Below, piece by piece: positions 18,190 through 27,299 of a DNA stretch of 64,000 nt. The notes below the pieces were generated by a model. It was given only the letters and a program-made list of their open reading frames with translations. It was not told the DNA's origin and made no database searches. Position 1 is the stretch's first letter. Every line of letters starts with the position of its first letter. The DNA comes from Lentibacillus salicampi (GTDB lineage: Bacteria; Bacillota; Bacilli; Bacillales; Amphibacillaceae), in contig NZ_SRHY01000004.1 of NCBI RefSeq assembly GCF_004565465.1, positions 1 through 64,000 on the forward strand. The letters are read 5' to 3'. A program made the translations under genes and the position numbers.

Positions 18190-18218
18190 TACTTTTAGTA
18201 TGGTTCATGTGGTATAAT
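18190..18218 (+). promoter_or_regulatory. Extended -10 promoter of the gcv operon
   Basis: TGGTATAAT at 18210-18218 is an extended -10 element; the -35 is weak. It lies about 80 bases before the glycine riboswitch and is the only good sigma-A -10 on this strand in the gap. Confidence 0.55.
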
Positions 18219-18296
18219 GCGAGTAACATAGATCGTGTTTTCTGGGTCCTACATAGTATAACCAAAAAATTCAATATCATGATGCGAATGATTACA

Positions 18297-18495
18297 AGGG
18301 GAGAGTTTACTGTTCAGCAGCACAGTAACGCCGAAGGAGCAAGCATTCCGTGAATCTCTCAGGCAAACAGACTCTTGTAGGACGCAGCTCTGGAGAGTGT
18401 TTACCATGGTAAACCACCCACGAAGCAAGCACTTTTGATGAATGGAGGCCTTTACAAAAGTGTGCAACTTTCTGGTTGAAGGACAGAGATTTCCC
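18297..18495 (+). promoter_or_regulatory. Tandem glycine riboswitch (two gcvT aptamers)
   Basis: Two aptamers follow each other. The first spans about 18297-18398, with CGCCGAAGGAGCAAGC, TCTCAGGCA and GGACGCAGCTCTGGAGAG. The second spans about 18403-18490, with ACGAAGCAAGC, ACTTTCTGGTTGAAGGACAG. A terminator hairpin overlaps the end of aptamer 2. This is the usual on-switch: glycine binding blocks the terminator and lets gcvT-gcvPA-gcvPB be read. Confidence 0.93.
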
Positions 18496-18518
18496 TGACG
18501 GCAGGGAAGTCTCTTTTT
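18485..18518 (+). terminator. Riboswitch expression-platform terminator
   Basis: AGAGATTTCCCTG pairs with CAGGGAAGTCTCT around an ACGG loop, then TTTTT. It starts in the 3' strand of aptamer 2, as expected for glycine-controlled attenuation. Confidence 0.85.
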
Positions 18519-18591
18519 GTGTGCACCTGCAGAGGTATGAGGCAACAAATATTGGCTGTTTTCTGAGGTTGTTGTTCATAACATAAAATCC

Positions 18592-18950
18592 ATAAACTGC
18601 GACTTAAATCAAAACGACGGAGTTTTACTGCCGCTGCGCAAATGCCCTTCGCTTTCCGCGGGCGGCTGGTGAGCCTCCTCGCGCTGACGCGCTGCGGGGT
18701 CTCACCTATGCCTGTTTTCCCGCTGGAGTCTCCGGGTATTTCCTCCGCTGGGTGATGTGTCTTTTTAAAGCAAACAAGCGCTATCCACTATGTAGCTGGT
18801 TGATTGGAGCGAAGGGAAGCCGACTCCTGCGGGAAAAGCAACAGCTGAAGACCCCGCAGGAAGTGGTTTTCTTCCGGGGAGGCTGAAGCGTTGCCCGCGG
18901 AAAGCGGCTTCCCGTAGCGGAAATCAACAAACACCAACGTCGCAGTTTAT
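18592..18950. repeat. 359-bp palindromic repeat element in the gcv leader
   Basis: Perfect 12-bp ends, ATAAACTGCGAC and its complement GTCGCAGTTTAT, bound a GC-rich inverted repeat. The left arm reads CTTCGCTTTCCGCGGGCGGC...; the right arm contains its imperfect complement, including CTCCTGCGGGAAAAGCAACA and TGCCCGCGGAAAGCGGCTTC. The motif is familiar as a dispersed repeat of Bacillus, Oceanobacillus and relatives. No open frame spans it and no target duplication is obvious. It lies inside the transcribed leader between the riboswitch terminator and gcvT. Confidence 0.8.
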
Positions 18951-19022
18951 CTCAACAGTGAAGATAAAAACAACAATAATCATGAAAGAAGCCAAAATAT
19001 TAAAACAGAAGGAGCTGATGAA

Positions 19023-20129
19023 ATGAGTGACTTAAAGCGGACACCTTTATTTCCTGAATATGAAAAATCAGGAGGCAGGACAATTGACTTTGGCGGATGG
19101 GATCTGCCTGTTCAATTCAGCGGCATTAAGCATGAACATGAAACAACCAGGACGAAAGCGGGCTTATTTGACGTTTCCCATATGGGAGAAATCATGGTCC
19201 AAGGGCCGGCGAGCGAGAAGTTTTTACAGCAGATGGTCACAAATGACGTTTCCAAATTAACGCCCAATCGTGCCCAATATACGTTTATGTGTTATGAAGA
19301 CGGTGGTACGGTTGATGATTTTATCGTCTACATGCTTGAGCAGGACAAGTATTTGCTTGTGGTTAACGCGGCAAACACCGAGAAAGACTTTGCATGGCTG
19401 ACAGAGCATAAAAGTGGCGATGTTTCCATCGAAAATGTGACCCCGAATTATGTTCAACTGGCACTGCAGGGGCCGAAAGCGGAATCCATTTTACAGCGGT
19501 TGACGGAAACGGATTTGAACCAAATTAAATTTTTCCGGTTTGAAAACCCTGTGTATTTTTCATCGATTGAGGCTGGGGGGATTGTATCCCGAACAGGATA
19601 TACGGGTGAAGATGGCTTTGAGATATACATTGAAGCAGCTGAGGGCAGAAAACTTTGGCGGCTTCTCTTGGAAACGGGTGAAACGGACGGACTGGAACCA
19701 ATCGGCCTCGGGGCAAGGGATACGTTAAGATTTGAAGCCAACTTGCCTTTATATGGTCAGGAACTTTCCAAAACGATTTCCCCGGTTGAAGCGGGCATGA
19801 AATTTGCGGTTAAGATCAATAAAGCAGAAAATTTTATCGGTAAAGATGCCTTGAAACAACAAATTGAGAATGGCCCATCACGAAAGCTTGTTGGAATCGA
19901 AATGATTGATAAAGGGATCCCGCGTACAGATTATCAGGTTTTTGCCGGTGATGAAAAAGCAGGTTTTATCACAACCGGCACTCAATCACCAACATTACAA
20001 AAGAATATTGGACTCGCACTTGTAAATAGTGAATTTGCATTAGAAGGAACCGAATTGTACGTACAAGTCCGCAATCGAAAACTAAAGGCGACCGTTGTCA
20101 AAACGCCATTTTATAAACGTGAACAATAA
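19023..20129 (+). CDS. gcvT: Glycine cleavage system T protein (aminomethyltransferase)
   Basis: The 368-residue folate-dependent enzyme transfers the aminomethyl carbon of glycine from the H protein to tetrahydrofolate, releasing ammonia. It is collinear with known GcvT: N-terminal [11 protein letters not shown], the folate-site [17 protein letters not shown] and the C-terminal beta-barrel. AAGGAG precedes the ATG. First gene of the gcvT-PA-PB operon behind a glycine riboswitch. The gcvH gene is not in the window. Confidence 0.95.
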   Translation: MSDLKRTPLFPEYEKSGGRTIDFGGWDLPVQFSGIKHEHETTRTKAGLFDVSHMGEIMVQGPASEKFLQQMVTNDVSKLTPNRAQYTFMCYEDGGTVDDFIVYMLEQDKYLLVVNAANTEKDFAWLTEHKSGDVSIENVTPNYVQLALQGPKAESILQRLTETDLNQIKFFRFENPVYFSSIEAGGIVSRTGYTGEDGFEIYIEAAEGRKLWRLLLETGETDGLEPIGLGARDTLRFEANLPLYGQELSKTISPVEAGMKFAVKINKAENFIGKDALKQQIENGPSRKLVGIEMIDKGIPRTDYQVFAGDEKAGFITTGTQSPTLQKNIGLALVNSEFALEGTELYVQVRNRKLKATVVKTPFYKREQ

Positions 20130-20143
20130 GGGGGAAGGTTTAT

Positions 20144-21493
20144 ATGGAATTCCGTTATTTGCCAATGACCGAATCGGATAAAGCGGAGATGTTGACGACC
20201 ATTGGTGTTGAATCGACCGATGCGCTATTTGCGGATATCCCGGAAGACGTCAAGTTTAAGGGCCAATTAAACCTGAAAAAGCCGGCTAACGAGTCAACAC
20301 TGATGAAAGAATTGACAAGCATGGCAGGAAAAAATGCCAATTTAAAAGAATACAGTTCATTTCTTGGTGCAGGGGTTTATGATCACTATATTCCCTCCGT
20401 GGTCCATCATGTTATCTCTCGCTCAGAATTTTACACGGCGTACACACCGTATCAGCCGGAAATTTCTCAAGGGGAATTACAGGCGATATTCGAATTCCAG
20501 ACGATGATTTGTGAACTGACCGGAATGGAAGTGGCCAATTCCTCGATGTATGACGGGGGCACAGCACTCGCTGAGGGTGTAACATTAAGCGCCGGGCAGA
20601 CGAAGCGGAACAAAATTATCGTCTCCAAAACCGTTCATCCGGAAACAAGGGCCGTGGTCCAAACGTACGCAAAGGCGCAAAACCTTGAAATCGTTGAAAT
20701 CGAACCTGAGAATGGGGTAACCAATCTGGAACAACTGGAAAAAGAAGTGGATGAAACTACAGCAAGTGTTGTCGTTCAGTACCCCAACTTTTTCGGCCAG
20801 GTTGAACCATTGGATAAAGTGAACGCGATTATCCGGCAGCAGAAAAAGACGATGTTTATTGTTTCCAGCAACCCGCTGGCATTAGGCTATTTAACGCCAC
20901 CAGGTGATTTTGGCGCCGATATTGTCGTTGGTGATACACAAGTATTTGGCATTCCAGCTCAATTCGGCGGGCCGCATTGCGGTTATTTTGCCACGACAGA
21001 CAAGTTAAAACGCAAAGTTCCTGGTCGCTTGGTCGGCCAAACAACAGATGAGGATGGCGAACGCGGATTTGTGCTGACACTGCAGGCAAGAGAGCAGCAT
21101 ATCAGACGTGACAAAGCAACATCCAACATCTGTTCTAATCAGGCATTGAACGCGCTGGCCAGCTCAGTTGCCATGAGCTCAATTGGAAAATACGGTTTAC
21201 GCAAAATGGCCGTATTGAATATGCAAAAAGCACGTTATGCCAAACAACAACTAGCGGCAGCCGGCATGCCAGCTGTTTTTTCGGGTCCATTTTTCAATGA
21301 ACTGGTGATACAACTGCCGGGAGATGTTGCCGATATTAATGACAGACTTGTGAAGAGCGGCATTATCGGCGGATATGACCTTGGGTTCACGTATCCGGAA
21401 TGGAAGGGCCATATGCTTGTGGCTGTCACGGAAAACCGTTCAAAAGAAGAGATTGATACGTTTGTCAAAGAATTGGGGGATATCCATGGCTAA
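20144..21493 (+). CDS. gcvPA: Glycine decarboxylase subunit 1 (P protein alpha)
   Basis: The 449-residue subunit forms, with gcvPB, the split PLP-dependent P protein typical of Bacilli. It carries the conserved [17 protein letters not shown] block, [19 protein letters not shown] and the ending block [20 protein letters not shown]. The catalytic lysine is in the other subunit. It starts 14 bases after gcvT behind AAGGGGGAAGG. Confidence 0.95.
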   Translation: MEFRYLPMTESDKAEMLTTIGVESTDALFADIPEDVKFKGQLNLKKPANESTLMKELTSMAGKNANLKEYSSFLGAGVYDHYIPSVVHHVISRSEFYTAYTPYQPEISQGELQAIFEFQTMICELTGMEVANSSMYDGGTALAEGVTLSAGQTKRNKIIVSKTVHPETRAVVQTYAKAQNLEIVEIEPENGVTNLEQLEKEVDETTASVVVQYPNFFGQVEPLDKVNAIIRQQKKTMFIVSSNPLALGYLTPPGDFGADIVVGDTQVFGIPAQFGGPHCGYFATTDKLKRKVPGRLVGQTTDEDGERGFVLTLQAREQHIRRDKATSNICSNQALNALASSVAMSSIGKYGLRKMAVLNMQKARYAKQQLAAAGMPAVFSGPFFNELVIQLPGDVADINDRLVKSGIIGGYDLGFTYPEWKGHMLVAVTENRSKEEIDTFVKELGDIHG

Positions 21494-22943
21494 TCAGGAT
21501 TTTTCGTTAATTTTCGAACGCGGCAAAAAGGGTAGAACCAGTTACAGTCTGCCGGAAATGGATGTTCCGGAAATGGATCTTGACAATGAATTTGAGAATT
21601 GTTATGTCCGTTCTGATGCACCTGACTTGCCTGAAGTCAGTGAACTGGATATCATGCGGCACTACACGGGACTGTCAAGAAGAAACTACGGCGTCGATTC
21701 CGGCTTTTACCCGCTCGGTTCTTGTACCATGAAATATAACCCGAAAATCAATGAAGATGTTGCAAGTCTTGATGGATTCAGCCATATCCATCCACATCAG
21801 GACCCGAAAACGGTGCAGGGTGCGATGGAAATGATGTATGATCTGCAAGCATCACTGTCCGAATTGACCGGTATGCATGATTTTTCCCTGCAATCGGCTG
21901 CAGGCGCACAAGGGGAATGGAGCGGCTTGATGATGATCCGGGCATTCCATGAGGCCAATGGGGATGATAACCGGACAAAAGTGATCGTACCCGACTCGGC
22001 ACATGGCACCAATCCGGCTTCGGTAACAGTTGCGGGATTCGAACCGGTCACCGTTCAAACTAACGAAAATGGATTGGTTGATCTCGAAGATCTAAAACGA
22101 GTGGTTGATGAGGAAACAGCCGCCATGATGCTTACTAATCCCAACACGTTGGGTCTCTTTGAAACCGACATTATGGAGATGGCAGAGATTGTTCATGGTG
22201 CAGGCGGGAAGCTTTACTATGATGGAGCCAACCTGAACGCAATCATGGGCTATGCCCGTCCCGGGGATATGGGGTTTGACGTTGTGCATTTGAATTTACA
22301 CAAAACATTTACAGGGCCGCACGGCGGCGGAGGACCGGGGTCAGGACCGGTTGGCGTAACGGAAGAGTTCGTTTCTTATCTGCCAAAACCGGTGCTGACT
22401 AAAAAGGATGACCAATTTGTATTTGATTATGACCGTCCGGCGTCCATCGGCCGGATAAAGCCATACTACGGAAACTTCGGCATTTATTTGCGGGCTTACA
22501 CGTATATCCGGACAATGGGTGCTGAGGGGCTTAAAAAGGTGAGCGAATATGCGGTACTGAATGCTAATTATCTGATGCGCAGGCTGGAAAAAGAATACGT
22601 GTTGCCATATCAGCAGCATTGCAAGCATGAATTTGTTTTATCCGGCAAAAAGCAAAAGCAGCTTGGCGTGCGCACGCTGGATATTGCTAAGCGTTTGTTG
22701 GACTACGGCTATCATCCGCCGACCATCTACTTCCCATTGAATGTGGAAGAAGCTATGATGACCGAACCGACCGAAACCGAGTCAAAAGAAACGTTGGATG
22801 GTTTCATTGATGCCATGCTGCACATTTCCGAAGAAGCCAAAAATGAGCCGGAAACGGTTCAGGAAGCACCGCATCAGACGGTTGTCAAACGGATGGATGA
22901 AACAACGGCTGCACGGAAACCGATATTGCGTTATCAAAAATAA
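21486..22943 (+). CDS. gcvPB: Glycine decarboxylase subunit 2 (P protein beta)
   Basis: The 485-residue subunit carries the PLP lysine in [19 protein letters not shown] and the SCTMKYNPK motif. It decarboxylates glycine and loads the aminomethyl group onto lipoylated GcvH. The ATG at 21486 overlaps the end of gcvPA by eight bases with GGGGGA upstream; the frame is open further upstream but lies wholly inside gcvPA. Confidence 0.95.
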   Translation: MANQDFSLIFERGKKGRTSYSLPEMDVPEMDLDNEFENCYVRSDAPDLPEVSELDIMRHYTGLSRRNYGVDSGFYPLGSCTMKYNPKINEDVASLDGFSHIHPHQDPKTVQGAMEMMYDLQASLSELTGMHDFSLQSAAGAQGEWSGLMMIRAFHEANGDDNRTKVIVPDSAHGTNPASVTVAGFEPVTVQTNENGLVDLEDLKRVVDEETAAMMLTNPNTLGLFETDIMEMAEIVHGAGGKLYYDGANLNAIMGYARPGDMGFDVVHLNLHKTFTGPHGGGGPGSGPVGVTEEFVSYLPKPVLTKKDDQFVFDYDRPASIGRIKPYYGNFGIYLRAYTYIRTMGAEGLKKVSEYAVLNANYLMRRLEKEYVLPYQQHCKHEFVLSGKKQKQLGVRTLDIAKRLLDYGYHPPTIYFPLNVEEAMMTEPTETESKETLDGFIDAMLHISEEAKNEPETVQEAPHQTVVKRMDETTAARKPILRYQK

Positions 22944-22977
22944 AATGGACGGGGAAAGACTCCCTGTCCATTTTATT
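22940..22977 (+). terminator. Terminator of the gcv operon
   Basis: ATAAAATGGAC and GTCCATTTTAT form a perfect stem with inner GGG/CCC, beginning at the gcvPB stop codon. Confidence 0.88.
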
Positions 22978-23067
22978 TATCACTTATCACGTATGTAAGG
23001 ATAAGCGTGGGACCCCGATGTTAAAGAGCCCCACTATTGAAGTATCACCTTATTAAAATAAGCAACG

Positions 23068-23439
23068 TTACTTTACTTTTACTTTCCCAGTCCATTTTTT
23101 AAAGCCGCCCTTGAGCTGGCTGATGTCTTCATAGCCTTTTTTATGGAGCAATTGTGCAGCTCGTCCTGATCTTGAGCCGCCTTGACAGTACAAATAAACT
23201 GGCTTATCTTTCCTCAACTCCACCAGCCGCTGTTTCATTTGAGTCAGTGGAATATTCCGTGCACCAAGGATATGGCCTTTATCAAATTCATTTGGTTCCC
23301 GCACATCAATCAATTGTGCTTTTCGGTAACCCTCTCGGAACTGGTCTTCTGTTAATGTCTTCAAAAAGTTTTTTTGTCTGAAGTACCGGAACATACCGAA
23401 TGCTAAAAGAGCTACAACAATTATGATTAAAATTTCCAT
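23068..23439 (-). CDS. yqhL: Membrane-anchored rhodanese-like protein YqhL
   Basis: The 123-residue protein has an N-terminal membrane helix (MEILIIIVVALLAFGMF) and a single rhodanese domain with the active-site loop CQGGSRSGRA, giving a probable sulfurtransferase or persulfide carrier. The start at 23439 has GGGGGA upstream and gives the family length; the frame extends 22 codons further without support. Position between gcvPB and the mntR region matches Bacillus. Confidence 0.85.
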   Translation of the reverse strand: MEILIIIVVALLAFGMFRYFRQKNFLKTLTEDQFREGYRKAQLIDVREPNEFDKGHILGARNIPLTQMKQRLVELRKDKPVYLYCQGGSRSGRAAQLLHKKGYEDISQLKGGFKKWTGKVKVK

Positions 23440-23721
23440 TATGAATCCCCCGTCAATCGAATTCTTTCCACCCTCTATTATATGGCGGATGTTAATTTTT
23501 TTCAAAGTATTTTTCTCCTCGGAGACAATGATATTGTATTGCCCGACTTTTTAGGGGGGTGCTGGTTTACCGGGATCTGTCGTATTTTTGTCGAATGCTA
23601 AAAACAAAATTTAAAAAGGTTAAAAACGTTATATTTTTAGTAGTTAACTTGAATTTGCTTAATCATTCTTGATATATTAATGCTTTACTGTAGTTGACAA
23701 ATGACAATTCCCTCATTTTTC

Positions 23722-23768
23722 CCTCCATATATTGTATTGTTTTAGAATTTATACACCATATATTGTTT
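23722..23768 (+). promoter_or_regulatory. Two NrdR boxes upstream of nrdJ
   Basis: CCTCCATATATTGTAT (23722-23737) and ACACCATATATTGTTT (23753-23768) both match the NrdR operator ACACWATATATWGTGT in the core. Their centres are 31 bp apart, three helical turns, the standard spacing for cooperative binding by NrdR, the ATP/dATP-sensing repressor of ribonucleotide reductase genes. Confidence 0.8.
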
Positions 23769-23792
23769 TAATGGTTCAAAATGTGGTATGTT
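23763..23792 (+). promoter_or_regulatory. Likely promoter of nrdJ
   Basis: TTGTTT (23763-23768), 18 bases, TATGTT (23787-23792), with the gene's AGGGAGGG site 20 bases on. The -35 lies inside the second NrdR box, so repressor binding would block it. The rest of the 388-base gap back to yqhL holds nothing else I can identify. Confidence 0.5.
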
Positions 23793-23826
23793 AATAATAG
23801 CAGATAAGTTAAGGGAGGGAATCAAT

Positions 23827-25266
23827 ATGTCGACTGCTGTTGTAAATCAGCATGGTATTGATGTAGGAGCGTTGAATGAAGATATAAAACTGTTCGAGCC
23901 GGTACACCCGATTACAGACGACATGAAATTGACACACAAAGGTGTATCACGTCTGGTTATGCTTGACAGGTATGCATTTAAAGATACCACAAAAACGACG
24001 TTAAAAGCAGGGGATTTTGTTGTATTAACTGTAAAGGCCGATCCCAAGTTTCCTGCACGAGGACTTGGATTTGTCACGTCTGTTGATTGGAATCACATGG
24101 AGGCAATGGTTCAAGTCGATTCTGAATTTGTCTCTGTCCTGGATGATGAAGAGGAAGCTTCTACGGGTATCGTCAGAAGGGCACTGAGCGTAATTGACAA
24201 ACCATTGGAGGTTTATTATGAACAGATTGCCAAACGAAATGCGACGGGGCTCGCAGGTGTAGAGACAACTAAAGCACAGCAGGACGAGTGGTGTGAAAAA
24301 TTCAATGAAGAACTGAGCAGCATGAACTTTATTCCTGCAGGCCGTGTCCTTTACGGGGCAGGGGCAAATACAGATGTAACTTATTTCAACTGTTATGTCA
24401 TGCCCTATATTAAAGATTCCCGTGAAGGCATTTCAGATCACCGCAAACAGGTGATGGAAATTATGTCACGCGGAGGCGGTGTCGGAACAAACGGTTCGAC
24501 ACTCAGACCGCGAAACACATTGGCAAGAGGTGTGAACGGCAAATCATCCGGATCTGTCTCATGGCTGGATGATATCGCCAAATTGACACACCTTGTAGAA
24601 CAGGGCGGTTCAAGACGTGGTGCTCAAATGATCATGTTAGTCGATTCGCACCCTGACATTATTGAATTTATCATTTCAAAAATGCAGAATCCGAGAATTT
24701 TAAGGTATTTGATTGAAAACACAGAAGATGAACAGATTAAAACATTGGCACAGGAAAAACTGAAATTCACCCCTTTGACTGAAACCGAATCAGACCTTTA
24801 TCAGGGCATCATCAATTACCGAACAATGCCGGGACAAGGTGGTTTCACACAGGCAGCATTTCGTGAAGCAGAACAAAAACTGGTCACTGGGGGCTCATAC
24901 GATGTCCATAATCCGGAGTTTTTGACCGGTGCCAATATCTCAGTCTGTATCACAAAAGACTTCATGGAAGCTGTGGAAAATGATGATGTTTATGAACTGC
25001 GCTTTCCTGATGTGGAGAATTATACCGAAGAAGAAATGAAAGCCTACAATGAACAGTGGCATGAAGTCGGTGATGTCCGCAAATGGGAAGAAATGGGCTA
25101 CGGTGTCCGGGTCTATCGTAGAATTAAGGCAAAGGAATTATGGAACCTGATTAACATTTGCGCGACATATTCGGCCGAGCCGGGAATTTTCTTTATTGAT
25201 AATGCCAACGAAATGACAAACGCCCAGGCCTATGGTGATCAGGTCGTTGCAACGAATCCGTGTGGT
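23827..25266 (+). CDS. nrdJ: B12-dependent (class II) ribonucleotide reductase, exon 1
   Basis: NrdJ reduces ribonucleotides to deoxyribonucleotides using adenosylcobalamin as radical source. The reading frame is split: exons 23827-25266, 25524-26039 and 26553-27155 join in frame to give 852 residues, the usual length for Bacillaceae NrdJ. Exon 1 encodes residues 1-480, including the N-terminal domain, FIPAGRVLYGAGANT, the active-site cysteine in TYFNCYVMPY (189) and SRGGGVGTNGSTLRPR. It ends inside the catalytic NPCGEQ motif, after NPCG; Asn477 and Cys479 are in exon 1 and Glu481 opens exon 2. ATG at 23827 follows AGGGAGGG. Read unspliced, translation stops four codons later. Control by NrdR is predicted from the upstream boxes. 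Confidence 0.93.
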
Positions 25267-25523
25267 AAAGTGGCATAGTTTGCCTCACGTAAAAAATCGG
25301 ATGAATTGCTGGGAAGCTAAGGATTTTTTATCTAAGCCGATCAGCAGCCAAGCTAGCCAGGGATGGTTAGAAGGTTCAGAGACTAGTCATACACCACTGG
25401 AACAGTGATGAAATGGCCACGAGCGTCCGATATTCCGATCTGATAATCGGAGTAAAGATATAGTCCGACACTCCATTGAAAAGTGGAGAAGTCCAGGATA
25501 AAGAACCTGGAATAGAACAGATG
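25267..25523 (+). ncRNA. Group I intron 1 in nrdJ (no ORF, 257 nt)
   Basis: The segment interrupts the NPCG|EQPL junction. The 5' exon ends in U (GTGTGGT), pairing through a U.G wobble with the internal guide GCCTCAC at 25283-25289, and the intron ends in G at 25523. Core elements are visible: AATTGCTGGGAAGC with GATCAGCAGCC (P4/P6 region), TTCAGAGACTA (P7, 5' strand) and AAGATATAGTCC (P7, 3' strand). It has stop codons in all frames and no endonuclease gene. Splicing by two transesterifications restores the NrdJ frame exactly. Confidence 0.88.
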
Positions 25524-26039
25524 GAACAACCGCTCGCACCTTACTCTGTTTGTAACCTTGCCGCTGTCAATTTGGCAGAAATGGCTGACAAGCAGGCGAA
25601 AAAGGTCGATTTTGAGAAACTCAAACAGACGGTTCAAACAGGAGTCCGCATGCAGGACAATGTGATTGATGCAACACCATACTTCCTGGAAGAAAATAAA
25701 AAACAGGCGCTCGGTGAACGCCGTGTTGGTCTTGGTGTGATGGGACTGCATGATTTACTGATCTATTGCGAGACCAAATATGGATCAACTGAAGGCAACG
25801 AAATGGTGAAAGATATTTTCGAAACCATCGCAACGACGGCTTATCGTGAATCGGTAGAACTCGCCAAACAGAAAGGCAGCTTTCCGTTTCTTGTCGGACA
25901 AACCGATGAGGAAACGAAAGAATTGCGGGAAGCGTTTGTTCACACCGGTTATATGAAAAAAATGCCGGAAGATATTAAAAAAGATATCTTAGAATACGGT
26001 ATTCGTAACTCACATCTATTAACTGTTGCGCCAACGGGT
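25524..26039 (+). CDS. nrdJ: nrdJ exon 2 (residues 481-652)
   Basis: The exon encodes 172 residues, from EQPLAPYSVCNLAAVNLAEM to NSHLLTVAPTG. It supplies the catalytic Glu of the NPCGE motif and the first half of the APTGSTGT phosphate-binding loop. The exon is exactly 172 codons, so both introns are phase 0. The frame is also open a short way into intron 1, but that part has no homology and no ribosome site. Confidence 0.92.
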
Positions 26040-26552
26040 AAAGTCATTGCCCCCTATATCTGTAAAGATGTAGCGTAAACTTGGCTATATGCGGGAAACT
26101 CTCAGTATCCTTTCATACTCGCGTCTTGCCGGCGCATTTTGTCCGAGTAAAAACTGAAAGGTGGAGACAATCCGCAGGGAAGTCGTGGCTGACCCCTCAA
26201 CGACTCTACGCCAAGCAACCATGTTTAAACACCTTGGATTTATATGAGAAATATAAAAGAGGTGGAACGAAGAAAAGCTGAACTAAGGGATGAATTTACT
26301 TGTCAAGATTGTGGTTTGACTGAGAAGAAATATGGTAAAGAACTACCAATTCACCATATAATTCCATTTAGAGAATTTAACGGAGATTGGGAGCGTGCAA
26401 ATGCGCTTTCACATTTAATCAGGTTATGTGAATATCCGTGTCACCGCAATAGGCACAAACGTGGTTGATGATATAGTCTGATCCGCATGGCGACATGTGG
26501 AGTGGGTACTAATATTCCCACCCTCTATAATAAATAGAGAGTAACAAAAATG
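26040..26552 (+). ncRNA. Group I intron 2 in nrdJ (513 nt, with HNH ORF)
   Basis: The segment interrupts APTG|STGT. The 5' exon ends GGGT, pairing with GCCC at 26049-26052 through a terminal U.G wobble; the intron ends in G at 26552. Core: ATGCGGGAAACTCTC with GACAATCCGCAG (P4-P6), CAACGACT (P7, 5' strand), GCCAAG pairing back to CTTGGC (P3) and GATATAGTCTGATC (P7, 3' strand). Between the P3 and P7 3' strands sits a 74-codon endonuclease frame, so the ORF fills the P8 loop. Like intron 1 it begins AAAGT. Confidence 0.9.
26244..26468 (+). CDS. Compact HNH homing endonuclease in intron 2
   Basis: The 74-residue basic protein carries a full HNH core: zinc knuckle CQDCG (about 20-24), the HHIIPF metal and catalytic histidines (about 37-42), an NALSHL helix and the second knuckle CEYPCHRNRH. 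Such proteins cut intronless alleles so that the intron is copied in. At 74 residues it is much shorter than known intron HNH enzymes such as I-HmuI, with no room for a separate DNA-binding tail. A stop codon six codons upstream rules out a longer form, so it may be minimal or a truncated relic. No good ribosome site precedes the ATG. Confidence 0.75.
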   Translation: MRNIKEVERRKAELRDEFTCQDCGLTEKKYGKELPIHHIIPFREFNGDWERANALSHLIRLCEYPCHRNRHKRG

Positions 26553-27155
26553 AGTACTGGCACAATGGCCGGCGTCAGCACCGGATTGGAACCCTATTTT
26601 TCCTTCTCCTATTTCCGAAGCGGCCGGTTAGGGAAATTCATAGAAGTCAATGCAGATATCGTTCAGGAATATCTTGATAAACATCCTGAGCAAGACCCGG
26701 AAAATCTTCCTGAATGGTTCGTATCAGCTATGGACCTGGCACCGGAAGAACACGCAGACACGCAATGTGTGATTCAGCGCTGGGTGGACAGTTCCATCTC
26801 CAAAACCGTCAACGCACCTAAAGGCTATACGGTTGATCAGGTGGAAAGTGTGTACCGTAGATTATATAATGGCGGTGCAAAAGGCGGTACTGTTTATGTT
26901 GACGGAAGCCGTGACACACAGGTATTAACACTAAAAGCGGAAAAAAACGCCTTTGGTGAACAGACAGAGCTTTTTGAGGACGAAAAGCCGAAAGTGGTTC
27001 TAATGGATACCATTCAGGAATTGGACAAGACGAATGTTACGATTGGATCCGAAGTTGGGGACACCTGCCCGGTCTGTCGAGAAGGAAGTATCGAGGATAT
27101 CGGCGGCTGCAACACATGTACAAGCTGCGGCGCCCAGCTCAAATGTGGTCTATAG
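26553..27155 (+). CDS. nrdJ: nrdJ exon 3 (residues 653-852)
   Basis: The 200-codon exon continues the phosphate loop with STGTMAGVSTGLEPYFSFSY and finishes the barrel. It ends with a cysteine-rich tail CPVCREG...GGCNTCTSCG...CGL, which serves as thiol shuttle or zinc site in class II enzymes. No insertion, frameshift or missing key residue is seen in the spliced protein. Confidence 0.93.
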   Translation, partial: STGTMAGVSTGLEPYFSFSYFRSGRLGKFIEVNADIVQEYLDKHPEQDPENLPEWFVSAMDLAPEEHADTQCVIQRWVDSSISKTVNAPKGYTVDQVESVYRRLYNGGAKGGTVYVDGSRDTQVLTLKAEKNAFGEQTELFEDEKPKVVLMDTIQELDKTNVTIGSEVGDTCPVCREGSIEDIGGCNTCTSCGAQLKCGL

Positions 27156-27160
27156 GCAAA

Positions 27161-27202
27161 TTTAAATGAGGGACTGGTATGTGGCCAGTTCCTCATTTAA
27201 AT
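27161..27202. terminator. Terminator-like hairpin after nrdJ
   Basis: ATTTAAATGAGGGACTGG pairs with CCAGTTCCTCATTTAAAT (one wobble) around a short loop. There is no T-run beyond the AT-rich stem base, which itself gives a partial T-tract in both directions. Confidence 0.6.
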
Positions 27203-27299
27203 GCCACGGAACTTGTCTCAGCAGTGGAAATCCTGTATCCTTTATAGAGAAACACTTTTGCATTGACTAAAAAATTATTCCGATGAAATGAGTGATTCG

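Noticed and set aside
25267..25523. Intein instead of intron
   Set aside because: The segment has stop codons in every frame and cannot be translated through.
25267..26552. nrdJ as a frameshifted or truncated pseudogene
   Set aside because: Removal of both segments restores the exact frame and conserved motifs, and both segments have group I core sequences and guide pairing.
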